Source: Alicycliphilus denitrificans K601
GTDB taxonomy: Bacteria > Pseudomonadota > Gammaproteobacteria > Burkholderiales > Burkholderiaceae_C
DNA: 64,000 bases
NCBI RefSeq assembly: GCF_000204645.1
Contig: NC_015422.1
Span: 3,923,001-3,987,000 of the forward strand
Reading direction: 5' to 3'
In this document: positions 1-8,553 of the stretch, piece by piece
How the letters are laid out: the number at the start of each line of letters is the position of its first letter
How positions within the stretch are numbered: the first letter of the stretch is position 1
Translations under genes and position numbers: made by a program
Notes under the pieces: model-generated
What the model saw: the letters and a program-made list of their open reading frames with translations, nothing else
Database searches by the model: none
What the model was told of the DNA's origin: nothing

Positions 1-67
1 CCGGAGCCACACCGGCAGCCAGCACACCAGCCAAGCCCGCATTTTTGATGAGAGAGCGACGATCCAT
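1..67 (-). CDS. TRAP-type transporter substrate-binding protein (N-terminus only)
   Basis: Only the first 22 codons are in the window. They begin MDRRSLIKNAG and run into an Ala/Gly/Val-rich stretch, which reads as an export signal with a twin-arginine-like RR at residues 3-4. A GGAG ribosome site lies about 8 bases before the ATG. Signals of this type are common on DctP-family periplasmic receptors, and a DctP gene beside dxs is a familiar arrangement in this family as I remember it, so the product name rests on context. It lies downstream of dxs on the same strand after a 127-bp gap that holds a 7-bp hairpin at 170-190. Confidence 0.5.
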   Translation of the reverse strand, partial: MDRRSLIKNAGLAGVLAAGVAP

Positions 68-194
68 GAGTGATATCTCCAATGTTTGATCCGCAGACGA
101 AACTCCGGCAGGCGGCGCAGCGCGGCACTGCCCCTAGAGCCGTCCAAGTGTAATTAGTTATTGCAGCCTGGATACCGACCGAGGGTATCCACCC

Positions 195-2087
195 TCATGC
201 CACGGCGCGCGACGGCACGGCCGCCGGCCTGGCGCAGAAACGCTGCGCGATGGCGCGCTCCATGCCTTCGGCGTCCAGGCCCTGCAGGGCCAGCAGCCTG
301 GCGGGGTCGCCATGCTCGATGAATGCATCGGGCAGGCCCAGCTGCAGCAACGGGCGCAGCACGCCCGCGGCGTTGAGCGCCTCGCCCACCGCGCTGCCCG
401 CGCCGCCCATGATGCAGCCCTCCTCCACGGTGACCAGGGCCTCGTGCTCGGCCGCCACGCGCAGCAGCAGCTCGGTGTCCAGCGGCTTGGCCCAGCGCAT
501 GTTGACCACCGTGGCGTCGAGCTTCTCGGCCGCCTGCAGCGCCGGGTACAGCAGCGTGCCGAAGGCCAGGATGGCGATGCGCCGGCCCTGGCGGCGCACC
601 TCGCCCTTGCCGAAGGGCAGGCCCTCCAGGCCGGCCAGCGGCGCCACGCCCACGCCGGCGCCGCGCGGGTAGCGCACGGCCACGGGGTGATCCTGCTCGT
701 AGGCGGTGGTGAGCAGCTGGCGGCACTCGCGCTCGTCGGCGGGGCAGGCCATGCTCATGTGGGGGATGCAGCGCACGAAGGCGATGTCGTAAGCGCCCGC
801 GTGCGTGGCGCCGTCCGCGCCCACGAGGCCCGCGCGGTCGAGCGCGAAGACCACGGGCAGGTTCTGCAGCGCCACGTCGTGGATGAGCTGGTCGTAAGCG
901 CGCTGCAGGAAGGTCGAGTAGATGGCCACGACGGGCTTCACGCCCTCGCAGGCCATGCCCGCGGCGAAGGTCACGGCATGCTGCTCGGCAATGCCCACGT
1001 CGTAGTAGCGGCCGGGGAAGCGCTGGTGGAACTCCACCATGCCCGAGCCCTCGCGCATGGCCGGCGTGATGCCCACGAGGCGCTGGTCCTTGGCGGCCAT
1101 GTCGCACAGCCATTGGCCGAAGACCTGGGTGAAGGTCTGCTTCGGCGGCGTGGCGGGCTTGACCAGGCCCACGCGCGGGTCGAACTTGCCGGGGCCGTGG
1201 TAGGCCACGGGGTCGGCCTCGGCGAGCTTGTAGCCCTGGCCCTTCTTGGTGACCACGTGCAGGAACTGCGGGCCCTTGAGGCTCCTGATGTTCTCCAGCG
1301 TGGGGATGAGCGAGTCGAGGTCGTGCCCGTCGATGGGGCCGATGTAGTTGAAGCCGAACTTCTCGAACAGCGTGGCCGGCACCACCATGCCCTTGGCCTG
1401 CTGCTCCAGGCGCTTGGCGAGTTCGAGCAGCGGCGGCGCGTTCCTGAGCACGCTCTTGCCCACGTCGCGCGCCTTGGCGTAGAACTGGCCGCTCATGAGC
1501 TGCGCGAGGTAGCGGTTGAGCGCACCCACGGGCGGGCTGATGCTCATGTCGTTGTCGTTGAGGATGACGAGCAGGTCGGCGTCTGCCACGCCCGCGTTGT
1601 TGAGCGCCTCGAAGGCCATGCCGGCCGTCATCGCGCCGTCGCCGATCACGGCGATCGCGCGGCGGTCCTCGCCCTTCTGCTTGGCCGCCAGCGCCATGCC
1701 CAGCGCGGCCGAGATGCTGGTGGACGAGTGCGCCGTGCCGAAGGTGTCGTACTCGCTCTCGGCGCGCTGCGGGAAGCCCGACAGGCCGCCGAGCTGGCGC
1801 AGCGTGCCCATGCGCTCGCGCCGGCCGGTGAGGATCTTGTGCGGGTAGGTCTGGTGGCCCACGTCCCACACCAGGCGGTCGCGCGGCGTGTCGAACACGG
1901 CGTGCAACGCCACGGTGAGCTCCACCGTGCCCAGGTTGGACGACAGGTGGCCACCGGTCTTGGAGACGCTCTCCAGCACGAAGGCGCGCAGCTCGCCAGC
2001 CAGGCTCTTGAGCTCGGCGCGCGACAGCCGGCGCAGGTCGGCCGGGTCGTTCACGCGTTCGAGCAGCGGGTAGTTGGTCGTGGACAT
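195..2087 (-). CDS. dxs: 1-deoxy-D-xylulose-5-phosphate synthase
   Basis: Condenses pyruvate and glyceraldehyde 3-phosphate to DXP, the first step of the MEP isoprenoid pathway, using thiamine diphosphate. The 630 residues match the usual length. The N-terminal ThDP motif GDGAMTAG starts near residue 149, a conserved GHLSSNLG lies at 46-53, and [11 protein letters not shown] carries the expected catalytic glutamate. It is the last gene of the xseB-ispA-dxs run, so one transcript would supply both the first enzyme and the prenyl chain-building enzyme. A repeat hairpin (2105-2137) lies between ispA and dxs, and the purine-rich stretch following it on the minus strand forms the dxs ribosome site. 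Confidence 0.97.
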   Translation of the reverse strand: MSTTNYPLLERVNDPADLRRLSRAELKSLAGELRAFVLESVSKTGGHLSSNLGTVELTVALHAVFDTPRDRLVWDVGHQTYPHKILTGRRERMGTLRQLGGLSGFPQRAESEYDTFGTAHSSTSISAALGMALAAKQKGEDRRAIAVIGDGAMTAGMAFEALNNAGVADADLLVILNDNDMSISPPVGALNRYLAQLMSGQFYAKARDVGKSVLRNAPPLLELAKRLEQQAKGMVVPATLFEKFGFNYIGPIDGHDLDSLIPTLENIRSLKGPQFLHVVTKKGQGYKLAEADPVAYHGPGKFDPRVGLVKPATPPKQTFTQVFGQWLCDMAAKDQRLVGITPAMREGSGMVEFHQRFPGRYYDVGIAEQHAVTFAAGMACEGVKPVVAIYSTFLQRAYDQLIHDVALQNLPVVFALDRAGLVGADGATHAGAYDIAFVRCIPHMSMACPADERECRQLLTTAYEQDHPVAVRYPRGAGVGVAPLAGLEGLPFGKGEVRRQGRRIAILAFGTLLYPALQAAEKLDATVVNMRWAKPLDTELLLRVAAEHEALVTVEEGCIMGGAGSAVGEALNAAGVLRPLLQLGLPDAFIEHGDPARLLALQGLDAEGMERAIAQRFCARPAAVPSRAVA

Positions 2088-2102
2088 ATGCTCTTTTTTT
2101 CC

Positions 2103-2150
2103 TAGCTACCAGCGCTTGATGAGTAAGCGCTGGTAGCCAATTTGGCTTAA
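2103..2150. repeat. Dispersed palindromic repeat, copy 1 (ispA-dxs gap)
   Basis: A perfect 13-bp stem, GCTACCAGCGCTT with its complement AAGCGCTGGTAGC, around a 7-base loop. On the plus strand it is flanked by a T run to the left and CCAATTTGGCTTAA to the right. It sits inside an apparent operon without a T run downstream in the direction of transcription. It is therefore more likely a processing or stability hairpin than a terminator. Confidence 0.85.
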
Positions 2151-2161
2151 AAAATGGCCTT

Positions 2162-3055
2162 TCAGTGCGAACGGCGCACCACCATGTCGGCCAGCTCCGC
2201 CAGCGCGCGCGTATCCGCAAGGCCGCTCGCGGCCAGCGCGGCATGCGCCTCGGCCCGCAGCGCCTCGGCATGGTCGCGGGCGGCGTCCAGCCCCATCAGC
2301 GAGACGTAGGTGGGCTTGTCGCTGGCGGCATCCTTGCCTGCGGTCTTGCCCAGCGTGGCGGAGTCCTGCGTCACGTCCAGCACGTCGTCGACCACCTGGA
2401 ACGCGAGGCCTATGGCCGCACCATACTGCGCCAGCGCCTGCTCGGCCACCCTGGCGGGCTCGCCGCAGGCCGCGCCCATGACCACGCTGGCGCGCAGCAG
2501 CGCCCCGGTCTTGAGGCGGTGCATGTGGCGCAGCTGGTCCTGCGTGAGCTGTTGGCCCACGCTGGCCAGGTCTATGGCCTGGCCGCCGGCCATGCCGTCG
2601 GCCCCCGCGGCCTGGGCCAGCAGGCGGCACAGGCGGGCCTGCATGGCGGGGGGCACACCGTCCTCCGGCGTCAGCAGCTCGAAGGCCAGGGCCTGCAGCG
2701 CGTCGCCGGCCAGCAGCGCCTGCGCCTGGCCGAAGCGCACGTGCACCGTGGGCTTGCCGCGGCGCAGCACGTCGTTGTCCATGCAGGGCATATCGTCGTG
2801 CACGAGCGAGTAGGCGTGGATCAGCTCCACCGCGCAGGCGGCGCGCAGCGCGGCCTGGCCCAGCCCACCCACGGCCTCGCAGGCCGCCAGCACCAGCAGC
2901 GGGCGCAGGCGCTTGCCGCCGTCGAGCACCGCGTAGCGCATTGCGGCGCCCAGGCCCGCGGGCGCGTCCGCCCGCACCCAGAGCGACAGCCCCGCCTCGA
3001 CCTGCGCGAGCTGTCCGCGCATCCAGCGGGCGAAGTCGTAGTCCGAGGTAGGCAT
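2162..3055 (-). CDS. ispA: Polyprenyl synthetase (farnesyl diphosphate synthase)
   Basis: Head-to-tail prenyl transferase making farnesyl diphosphate from IPP and DMAPP/GPP in the cytoplasm. The chosen start gives 297 residues, the normal length. The first aspartate-rich motif DDMPCMD is at about 87-93, and the second, DDVLDVTQD, is near 233. The start (MPTSDYDF) is chosen because its ATG overlaps the xseB stop by one base (TGATG), which indicates translational coupling. A longer upstream reading frame exists but would run through xseB and is rejected. dxs follows after about 75 bp that include a repeat hairpin. Confidence 0.95.
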   Translation of the reverse strand: MPTSDYDFARWMRGQLAQVEAGLSLWVRADAPAGLGAAMRYAVLDGGKRLRPLLVLAACEAVGGLGQAALRAACAVELIHAYSLVHDDMPCMDNDVLRRGKPTVHVRFGQAQALLAGDALQALAFELLTPEDGVPPAMQARLCRLLAQAAGADGMAGGQAIDLASVGQQLTQDQLRHMHRLKTGALLRASVVMGAACGEPARVAEQALAQYGAAIGLAFQVVDDVLDVTQDSATLGKTAGKDAASDKPTYVSLMGLDAARDHAEALRAEAHAALAASGLADTRALAELADMVVRRSH

Positions 3056-3297
3056 CACTCCTGCGTCCATGGCTGCAGCGCCCCCTCGTCCAGCACCTTG
3101 ATCTGGTCCTGCACGGCCTCCAGGCGCGCGCGGCAGAAGTTCAGCAGCGCCGCGCCGCGCTGGTAGCCCGCCAGCATCTGCTCCAGCGGCAGCTGCCCCG
3201 ACTCGATGCGGGCCACGAGCTGCTCGAGCTCCTCCAGCGCGGCTTCGTAGCTCGCGGGATCGGGCTGTGGTGCGGGTGCGGCGGGGGCCTTGGGCAT
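3055..3297 (-). CDS. xseB: Exodeoxyribonuclease VII small subunit
   Basis: Small subunit of exonuclease VII, which degrades single-stranded DNA with XseA. The 80-residue product has the family core ([27 protein letters not shown], described here by its ends) followed by [13 protein letters not shown]. The start [10 protein letters not shown] is preferred over a frame extending further upstream because the domain begins about 15 residues after it. The Pro/Ala-rich N-terminal tail is a small local addition. It is the first gene of the xseB-ispA-dxs transcription unit and diverges from the Rieske gene at 3573. Confidence 0.93.
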   Translation of the reverse strand: MPKAPAAPAPQPDPASYEAALEELEQLVARIESGQLPLEQMLAGYQRGAALLNFCRARLEAVQDQIKVLDEGALQPWTQE

Positions 3298-3451
3298 GGG
3301 ATGGTGGGGCGCCTTGCGCCAAGTGGAAACGGGCAATTTTAGGCGCTGCTCCACAAACACGCGGGTGGCGCGCCCCCGGACCGCGGACCCGGGGACGCAT
3401 GGCGGGCCCGCCCAATACCAGTACGGGCGCCGCGGAAATAACCCCACCGCC

Positions 3452-3457
3452 TATAAT
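3452..3457 (+). promoter_or_regulatory. Candidate -10 box upstream of the Rieske oxygenase gene
   Basis: A perfect TATAAT about 115 bases before the start codon at 3573. No good -35 hexamer is visible at the usual distance. If used, transcription would start near 3464 and immediately enter the hairpin at 3473-3509. Confidence 0.4.
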
Positions 3458-3472
3458 CCCATTCCTTCGATA

Positions 3473-3520
3473 CGAACCGGCTATGGAGTCTTTCCCTGGG
3501 CCGGTTTCGTTTTTTCTATT
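3473..3520 (+). terminator. Terminator-like hairpin in the leader of the Rieske oxygenase gene
   Basis: CGAACCGGC (3473-3481) pairs with GCCGGTTTCG (3500-3509, one bulged T) around an 18-base loop and is followed at once by TTTTTT. It lies downstream of a TATAAT and upstream of the gene, so it could be an attenuator or the end of a small RNA of about 50 nucleotides. The loop contains GGAGTCTTT, which recurs at 3550-3558 just before the start codon. Confidence 0.5.
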
Positions 3521-3572
3521 GTCCGTGCGCACGCGCACCCTCCCTGTGGGGAGTCTTTAGGTCAGGTCACCC

Positions 3573-4712
3573 ATGTCTGATTTAAGTCTTCGACTGCAGC
3601 AGGCCGCAAGCCAACTACCAGTTTCCAGCTATTTCGACGAGGCGCTCCTGCAGCGCGAACTGGAGACCATCTTCCGGCAGGGCCCCCGCTATGTCGGGCA
3701 CGCGCTGAGCGTGCCCGAGATCGGGGACTACTACGCCCTGCCCCAGGAGAGCGAGGGCCGCGCGCTGGTGCGGGGCGCCAATGGCCGGGTGGAGCTGGTC
3801 TCCAACGTCTGCCGCCACCGCCAGGCGGTGATGCTCAAGGGCCGCGGCAACCTGCAGGCCCAGGGCAAGGGCCATGCGGGCGGCAACATCGTGTGCCCCA
3901 TCCACCGCTGGACCTATTCCAGCAGCGGCGAGCTGCTGGGCGCGCCGCATTTCGCGCACGACCCCTGCCTGAACCTGAACAACTACCAGCTGCGCGAGTG
4001 GAACGGCCTGCTGTTCGAGGACAACGGCCGCGACATCGCCGCGGACCTGGCCGGCATGGGCCCGCAGCACGACCTGTCGTTCGAGGGCTACGTGCTCGAC
4101 CACGTGGAACTGCACGAGTGCAGCTACAACTGGAAGACCTTCATCGAGGTCTACCTGGAGGACTACCACGTCGGCCCGTTCCACCCCGGCCTGGGCAACT
4201 TCGTCACCTGCGACGACCTGCGCTGGGAGTTCGCCAGGGAGTATTCCGTGCAGACCGTGGGCGTGGCGCCCACGTTCGGCAAGCCGGGCTCGGACGTCTA
4301 CAGGAAGTGGCACGAGGTGCTGCTCAAGTACCAGGGCGGCAAGCTGCCCGAGCGCGGCGCCATCTGGCTGACCTACTACCCGCACATCATGGTGGAGTGG
4401 TACCCGCACGTCCTCACCGTCTCCACGCTGCACCCCATCTGCGTGGACAGGACGCTGAACATGGTGGAGTTCTACTACCCCGAGGAGATCGTGGCCTTCG
4501 AGCGCGAGTTCGTCGAGGCCCAGCGCGCCGCCTACATGGAGACCTGCATCGAGGACGACGAGATCGCCGAGCGCATGGACGCGGGCCGCAAGGCCCTGAT
4601 GCAGCGCGGCGACAACGAGGTCGGCCCCTACCAGAGCCCCATGGAGGACGGCATGCAGCACTTCCACGAGTGGTACCGCGAGCGGCTGGGCGACGCCGTG
4701 CCCAAGGCCTGA
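3573..4712 (+). CDS. Rieske-type aromatic ring-hydroxylating oxygenase, alpha-subunit-like
   Basis: Cytoplasmic Rieske non-haem iron oxygenase of 379 residues. The [2Fe-2S] ligands are visible as C80-x-H82 and C108-x2-H111. The mononuclear iron site follows as EDYHVGPFH with histidines at about 199 and 204. There is no adjacent beta subunit, ferredoxin or reductase, so it is probably a homomeric enzyme that borrows electron carriers; the substrate cannot be read from the sequence. Upstream lies a 115-bp leader with a terminator-like hairpin, and downstream a repeat hairpin that can serve as terminator. The product name is safe at family level only. Confidence 0.88.
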   Translation: MSDLSLRLQQAASQLPVSSYFDEALLQRELETIFRQGPRYVGHALSVPEIGDYYALPQESEGRALVRGANGRVELVSNVCRHRQAVMLKGRGNLQAQGKGHAGGNIVCPIHRWTYSSSGELLGAPHFAHDPCLNLNNYQLREWNGLLFEDNGRDIAADLAGMGPQHDLSFEGYVLDHVELHECSYNWKTFIEVYLEDYHVGPFHPGLGNFVTCDDLRWEFAREYSVQTVGVAPTFGKPGSDVYRKWHEVLLKYQGGKLPERGAIWLTYYPHIMVEWYPHVLTVSTLHPICVDRTLNMVEFYYPEEIVAFEREFVEAQRAAYMETCIEDDEIAERMDAGRKALMQRGDNEVGPYQSPMEDGMQHFHEWYRERLGDAVPKA

Positions 4713-4730
4713 GCGACGCCCACGTCATTT

Positions 4731-4783
4731 GCTACCATAAAAATAGCTGCTGGCGCTTGTCACATAGGCGCCAGCAGCTTTTT
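4731..4783. repeat. Dispersed palindromic repeat, copy 2, doubling as terminator
   Basis: Stem AGCTGCTGGCGC (4745-4756) pairs perfectly with GCGCCAGCAGCT (4768-4779) and is followed by TTTTT. The left arm is preceded by GCTACCATAAAAAT, which matches the left end of other copies. It lies between the Rieske gene and the EamA gene and would work as an intrinsic terminator for the former. Confidence 0.85.
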
Positions 4784-4805
4784 CCGCATAAGAACCAAGG
4801 TTTCC

Positions 4806-5717
4806 ATGCAAGCGCTCTGGATGGTATTGGCGGCGTTCCTGTTCGCCAGCATGGGGGTGTGCGTCAAATTCGCCTCGGCGTACTTCAATTCGGCCGAGAT
4901 GGTGTTCTACCGCGGCATCATCGGCATGGCCGTGCTCTGGTGGCTCGCGCGCTCGCAGCAAGTGGCGCTGGCGACGCGCTACCCCGGCATGCACGCCTGG
5001 CGCAGCCTGATCGGCGTCCTCTCCATCAGCGCATGGTTCTATGCGATCGCCCACCTGCCGCTGGGCACGTCGATGACGCTCAACTACATGAGCAGCGTGT
5101 GGGTCGCGGCCTTCATCGTGGGCGGCGCGCTGTTCACGTGGCGCCCCTCCAGCCGCCAGCCGCGCCCGCCGCTGCAGGTGCCGCTGCTGCTGACGGTGCT
5201 GACGGGCTTCGCGGGCGTGGTGCTGATGCTGCGGCCCAGCCTGGGCGACAGCCAGGGCTTCGCCGCGCTGATCGGCCTGGGCTCGGGCCTGGGTGCGGCC
5301 CTCGCCTACATGCAGGTGGTGGCGCTCTCGCGCCTGGGCGAGCCCGAGACGCGCACGGTGTTCTACTTCGCCACCGGATCGGCCGTGGCGGGCGCGGCGG
5401 CCATGGCCGTCACGGGCATGTCCTCCTGGCCCGGCTGGCCCGCGCTGTGGCTGCTGCCGCTGGGCATGCTGGCGGCGCTGGGGCAGCTGTGCATGACGCG
5501 CGCCTACTCGCGCGCCCTCACGCCGCGCGGCACGCTGGTGGTGGCCAACCTGCAGTACTCGGGCATCGTCTTCGCCGGCATCTACGGCGTGCTGCTGTTC
5601 GGCGACCAGCTGCCGCTGGCGGCCTGGGCCGGCATGGCGATCATCGTCGCCAGCGGCATCGCGGCGACCGTGCTGCGCACCCAGGCGGCGCCGGACACGC
5701 CGGCGGAAGAACACTAG
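4806..5717 (+). CDS. EamA/DMT-family inner-membrane transporter
   Basis: A 303-residue polytopic membrane protein with the two-repeat EamA (drug/metabolite transporter) layout of about ten hydrophobic segments. It opens MQALWMVLAAFLFASMGVCV and retains the family start of segment 2 (FNSAEMVFYRG) and the conserved tail with QYSGIVFAGIYGVLLFGDQ. Members export small metabolites, and nothing in the context reveals the substrate. It stands alone between the Rieske gene and the sulfurtransferase, all on the plus strand. Confidence 0.9.
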   Translation: MQALWMVLAAFLFASMGVCVKFASAYFNSAEMVFYRGIIGMAVLWWLARSQQVALATRYPGMHAWRSLIGVLSISAWFYAIAHLPLGTSMTLNYMSSVWVAAFIVGGALFTWRPSSRQPRPPLQVPLLLTVLTGFAGVVLMLRPSLGDSQGFAALIGLGSGLGAALAYMQVVALSRLGEPETRTVFYFATGSAVAGAAAMAVTGMSSWPGWPALWLLPLGMLAALGQLCMTRAYSRALTPRGTLVVANLQYSGIVFAGIYGVLLFGDQLPLAAWAGMAIIVASGIAATVLRTQAAPDTPAEEH

Positions 5718-5770
5718 GTTCCGCCTAGGGCCACAATGAAGGCTTCGACATTCCTCGACGAAGCACTTCC

Positions 5771-6670
5771 ATGCCATTCACCACGCTGATCTCCGTTTCC
5801 GAACTGCAGGCCCTCGTGCGCAGCAGCCAGCCGCTGATGGTGTTCGACTGCAGCTTCGACCTGGCGCAGCCCTCGCTGGGTGCCGCGCAGTACCGCGAGG
5901 CCCACCTCCCCGGCGCACTGCACACCGACCTCGACAAGAACCTGAGCGCCCGGCACGGCGCACCCGGGCACGGCGGCACGCTCACCGCCTCGGCGGCCGA
6001 CGAGCCCGCCTCGGGCGGGCGCCACCCACTGCCAGGCCGCGAGCGCTTCGCCACCTGGCTCTCCAGCATCGGCTTCTCCAACGACATGCAAGCCGTGGTC
6101 TACGACCGCAACGGCGCCAACTACTGCGGGCGCCTGTGGTGGATGCTCAAGTGGGCGGGCCACGACGCCGTGGCCGTGCTCGACGGCGGCCTGCAGGCCT
6201 GGCAGGCAGCGGGCGGCAAGCTGGCCAGCGGCGAAGGGCCCGCGCGCTTCCAGTCCAACTTCGAGCTGCGCGCGCCGCTGCGCCGCCTGGTGGGCGTGCA
6301 GGAGGTGCTGGAACACCTGGGCCGGCCGCACCAGACCCTGGTCGACGCGCGCGCCACGCCGCGCTTTCGCGGCGAGGTCGAGCCGCTGGACCCCGTGGCG
6401 GGCCACATCCCCGGCGCGCTCAACCGCCCCTTCGGCCTGAACCTGGGGCCCGACGGCTGCTTCAAGAGCCCCGGGCAGCTGCGCGCCGAATTCCAGGATC
6501 TGCTGGGCGGACGCCCGCCAGCCAGCGTGGTGCACCAGTGCGGCAGCGGCGTGAGCGCCGTGCCCAACCTGCTGGCCATGGAGATCGCCGGCCTGGGGCC
6601 GACGGCCCTGTTCGCGGGCAGCTGGAGCGAGTGGTGCAGCGATCCGGCCCGGCCCGTGGAGCGCGGCTGA
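5771..6670 (+). CDS. sseA: Sulfurtransferase, two rhodanese domains (3-mercaptopyruvate type)
   Basis: 299 residues with tandem rhodanese domains, roughly 5-150 and 170-295. The C-terminal active-site loop is CGSGVSA with the nucleophile at C257; this resembles the CGSGVTA loop of 3-mercaptopyruvate sulfurtransferases rather than the CRKG-type loop of thiosulfate sulfurtransferases. The enzyme moves sulfane sulfur to thiophilic acceptors in the cytoplasm. It converges with the aldehyde dehydrogenase gene across a 200-bp gap that carries a different intergenic repeat. Confidence 0.9.
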   Translation: MPFTTLISVSELQALVRSSQPLMVFDCSFDLAQPSLGAAQYREAHLPGALHTDLDKNLSARHGAPGHGGTLTASAADEPASGGRHPLPGRERFATWLSSIGFSNDMQAVVYDRNGANYCGRLWWMLKWAGHDAVAVLDGGLQAWQAAGGKLASGEGPARFQSNFELRAPLRRLVGVQEVLEHLGRPHQTLVDARATPRFRGEVEPLDPVAGHIPGALNRPFGLNLGPDGCFKSPGQLRAEFQDLLGGRPPASVVHQCGSGVSAVPNLLAMEIAGLGPTALFAGSWSEWCSDPARPVERG

Positions 6671-6810
6671 AGCGCATCAACGGAAAGCCCGGGGGCCTTG
6701 CCGATCACCGGGGCTTGCAGCTTCGCTGCGCCGCGATCAGTGGCCGCAACGCCTGAATCCGGCGCAACGCAGGCCAGCAGACGCCGCGCAAGGGCCGCCC
6801 CGCCGCGCTG

Positions 6811-6872
6811 GCGTCGTCCCCCTTCCCGGCGCCAGCCGAGAGAAGGGGGAAGCCGCGTAGCGGCTCAGGGGG
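6811..6872. repeat. Intergenic double-hairpin repeat (second family)
   Basis: Two adjacent stems: CCCCCTTC (6818-6825) with GAAGGGGG (6842-6849), then AGCCGC (6851-6856) with GCGGCT (6860-6865). It fills most of the gap between two convergent genes. From memory, similar text is common between genes in Comamonadaceae; this could not be checked. It may act as a transcription end signal, but there is no T run. Confidence 0.6.
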
Positions 6873-6875
6873 TTG

Positions 6876-8312
6876 TCACACATTCGTGATCGAGATCGCG
6901 CGCGTGTTCAGGCAGGCCTCCAGCGCCTCCGGCCCGCCCTCCGAGCCGTAGCCCGAGTCCTTGATGCCGCCGAACGGCAGCTCAGCCGAGGGTGTGGCAG
7001 GCTGGTTGATCCACAGCATGCCCACCTCCACGCGCTGCGAGAGCAGGTGCGCGTTCTTGAGCGAGCGCGTGAACGCGTAGCCCGCCAGGCCGTAGGGCAG
7101 GCGGTTGGATTCGGCGATGGCGTCCTCCAGCTTGGTGAAGCCGCGCACCGAGGCCACGGGACCGAAGGGCTCCTCGTTGAAGATGCGCGCGCTCGTGGGC
7201 ACGTTGTCGAGCACCGTGGGCGCGAAGAAGTTGCCCACCTCGCCGATGCGCTCGCCGCCGGCGCGCACGGTGGCGCCGCGCTGGACGGCGTCGCCCAGCA
7301 GCTCCTTCATGGCGGCCACGCGGCGCGGGTTGGCCAGCGGGCCCATCTGCGTGCCCTTGGCCAGGCCGTCGCCCACCTTCAGGCCCTGGGCGTGGCGCGC
7401 GAGCGCGGCCACGAAGTCGGCGCGCACGTCCTCGTGCACCAGGAAGCGCGTGGGCGCGATGCACACCTGGCCGGCGTTGCGGAACTTGGCGCCGCCCGCG
7501 GCCTTGACTGCCAGCTCGATGTCCGCGTCCTCGCAGACGATCACCGGCGCGTGGCCGCCCAGCTCCATGGTCACGCGCTTCATGTGCTGGCCGGCCAGGC
7601 CCGCGAGCATCTTGCCCACGGGCGTGGAGCCGGTGAACGTGACCTTGCGCACGATGGGGTGCGGGATCAGATAGTTGGAGATTTCGGCCGGGTTGCCGTA
7701 GACCAGGCCCACTACGCCGGCGGGCAGGCCCGCGTCGGCGAACGCGCGGATCAACTCGGCGGGGCTGGCCGGCGTTTCCTCGGGCGCCTTGACGAGCACC
7801 GAGCAGCCCGCGGCCAGCGCTGCGCCCAGCTTGCGCACCACCTGGTTGATAGGGAAGTTCCAGGGCGTGAACGCGGCCACCACGCCCACGGGGTCCTTCA
7901 CCACCATCTGGCGCACGGCCAGGTTGCGCGAGGGCACGATGCGGCCGTAGACGCGCATGCCCTCGTCGGCGAACCATTCGATGATGTCGGCCGCGGCCAT
8001 GGCCTCGACGCGCGCCTCGGCCAGGGGCTTGCCCTGCTCCTGCGTGAGGATGGCGGCGATGGCGTCGGCGCGCTCGCGCATCAGCGCGGCGGCGCGGCGC
8101 ATGGCCCGCGCGCGCTCGATGGCAGGCACGTCGCGCCAGGCCTCGAAGCCCTTCTGCGCCGCAGCCAGCGCGCGGTCCAGGTCGGCGATGCCCGCGTGCG
8201 CCACGCGGCCGATCTCCTCGCCCGTGGCGGGATTGACGACGGGCAGCGTCTTGCCGTCGGCGGCGTCCTGCCACTGGCCGGCGATGAAGAGGCGGGTGTC
8301 GGGATAGCGCAT
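6876..8312 (-). CDS. NAD(P)-dependent aldehyde dehydrogenase, succinate-semialdehyde type
   Basis: 478 residues of the aldehyde dehydrogenase superfamily. Visible marks are PWNFP at 150-154, the glutamate general base in MELGGHAP (E250), the nucleophile in GQVCIAP (C284) and the C-terminal [11 protein letters not shown]. The closest named group is GabD/SAD, oxidising succinate semialdehyde to succinate, but glutarate or alpha-ketoglutarate semialdehyde are also possible. No gabT or other pathway gene is adjacent. The gene ends against the convergent sseA. Confidence 0.85.
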   Translation of the reverse strand: MRYPDTRLFIAGQWQDAADGKTLPVVNPATGEEIGRVAHAGIADLDRALAAAQKGFEAWRDVPAIERARAMRRAAALMRERADAIAAILTQEQGKPLAEARVEAMAAADIIEWFADEGMRVYGRIVPSRNLAVRQMVVKDPVGVVAAFTPWNFPINQVVRKLGAALAAGCSVLVKAPEETPASPAELIRAFADAGLPAGVVGLVYGNPAEISNYLIPHPIVRKVTFTGSTPVGKMLAGLAGQHMKRVTMELGGHAPVIVCEDADIELAVKAAGGAKFRNAGQVCIAPTRFLVHEDVRADFVAALARHAQGLKVGDGLAKGTQMGPLANPRRVAAMKELLGDAVQRGATVRAGGERIGEVGNFFAPTVLDNVPTSARIFNEEPFGPVASVRGFTKLEDAIAESNRLPYGLAGYAFTRSLKNAHLLSQRVEVGMLWINQPATPSAELPFGGIKDSGYGSEGGPEALEACLNTRAISITNV

Positions 8313-8397
8313 GCTGTTGCTCCTTGTGTGTCCAGCGTGAATTCGAGACTTCGACTATAGGCCGGCGGACGCACCCGGGCGCGAACGCGGGAATTCG

Positions 8398-8553
8398 CTA
8401 GGGCCTGTTCACCTAAGAAACGGGAGATGCGTTGCCCCGCCGTGGGGGCATCTGCTTTGTCGCGCGGCTTGCCAATAGCTACCGCTATTGGCGCGCACCG
8501 CGCCCTGCACTGCATCCCGGCGCACTCCCGTTTCTTAGGTGAACAGGCCCTAG
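8398..8553. mobile_element. MITE-like palindromic element bounded by CTAG
   Basis: A 29-bp perfect inverted repeat closes the element: it starts CTAGGGCCTGTTCACC at 8398 and its complement ends at 8553. Inside the CTAG borders is a 148-bp core with no coding capacity. It contains a second perfect hairpin, GCCAATAGC (8471-8479) with GCTATTGGC (8484-8492). CTAG at each end fits a 4-bp YTAR-type target duplication as used by IS5-family elements; the family link is an inference. The right-hand CTAG (8550-8553) supplies the TAG stop of comEC. Confidence 0.75.

Noticed and set aside
312..2105. Long plus-strand frame opposite dxs
   Set aside because: Composition is His/Ala/Arg/Gly rich, the mirror image of a real gene in GC-rich DNA, and dxs motifs on the other strand are complete.
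3520..3572. Guanidine-II (mini-ykkC) riboswitch
   Set aside because: There are two hairpins before the gene, but the ACGR loops that define that motif are absent.
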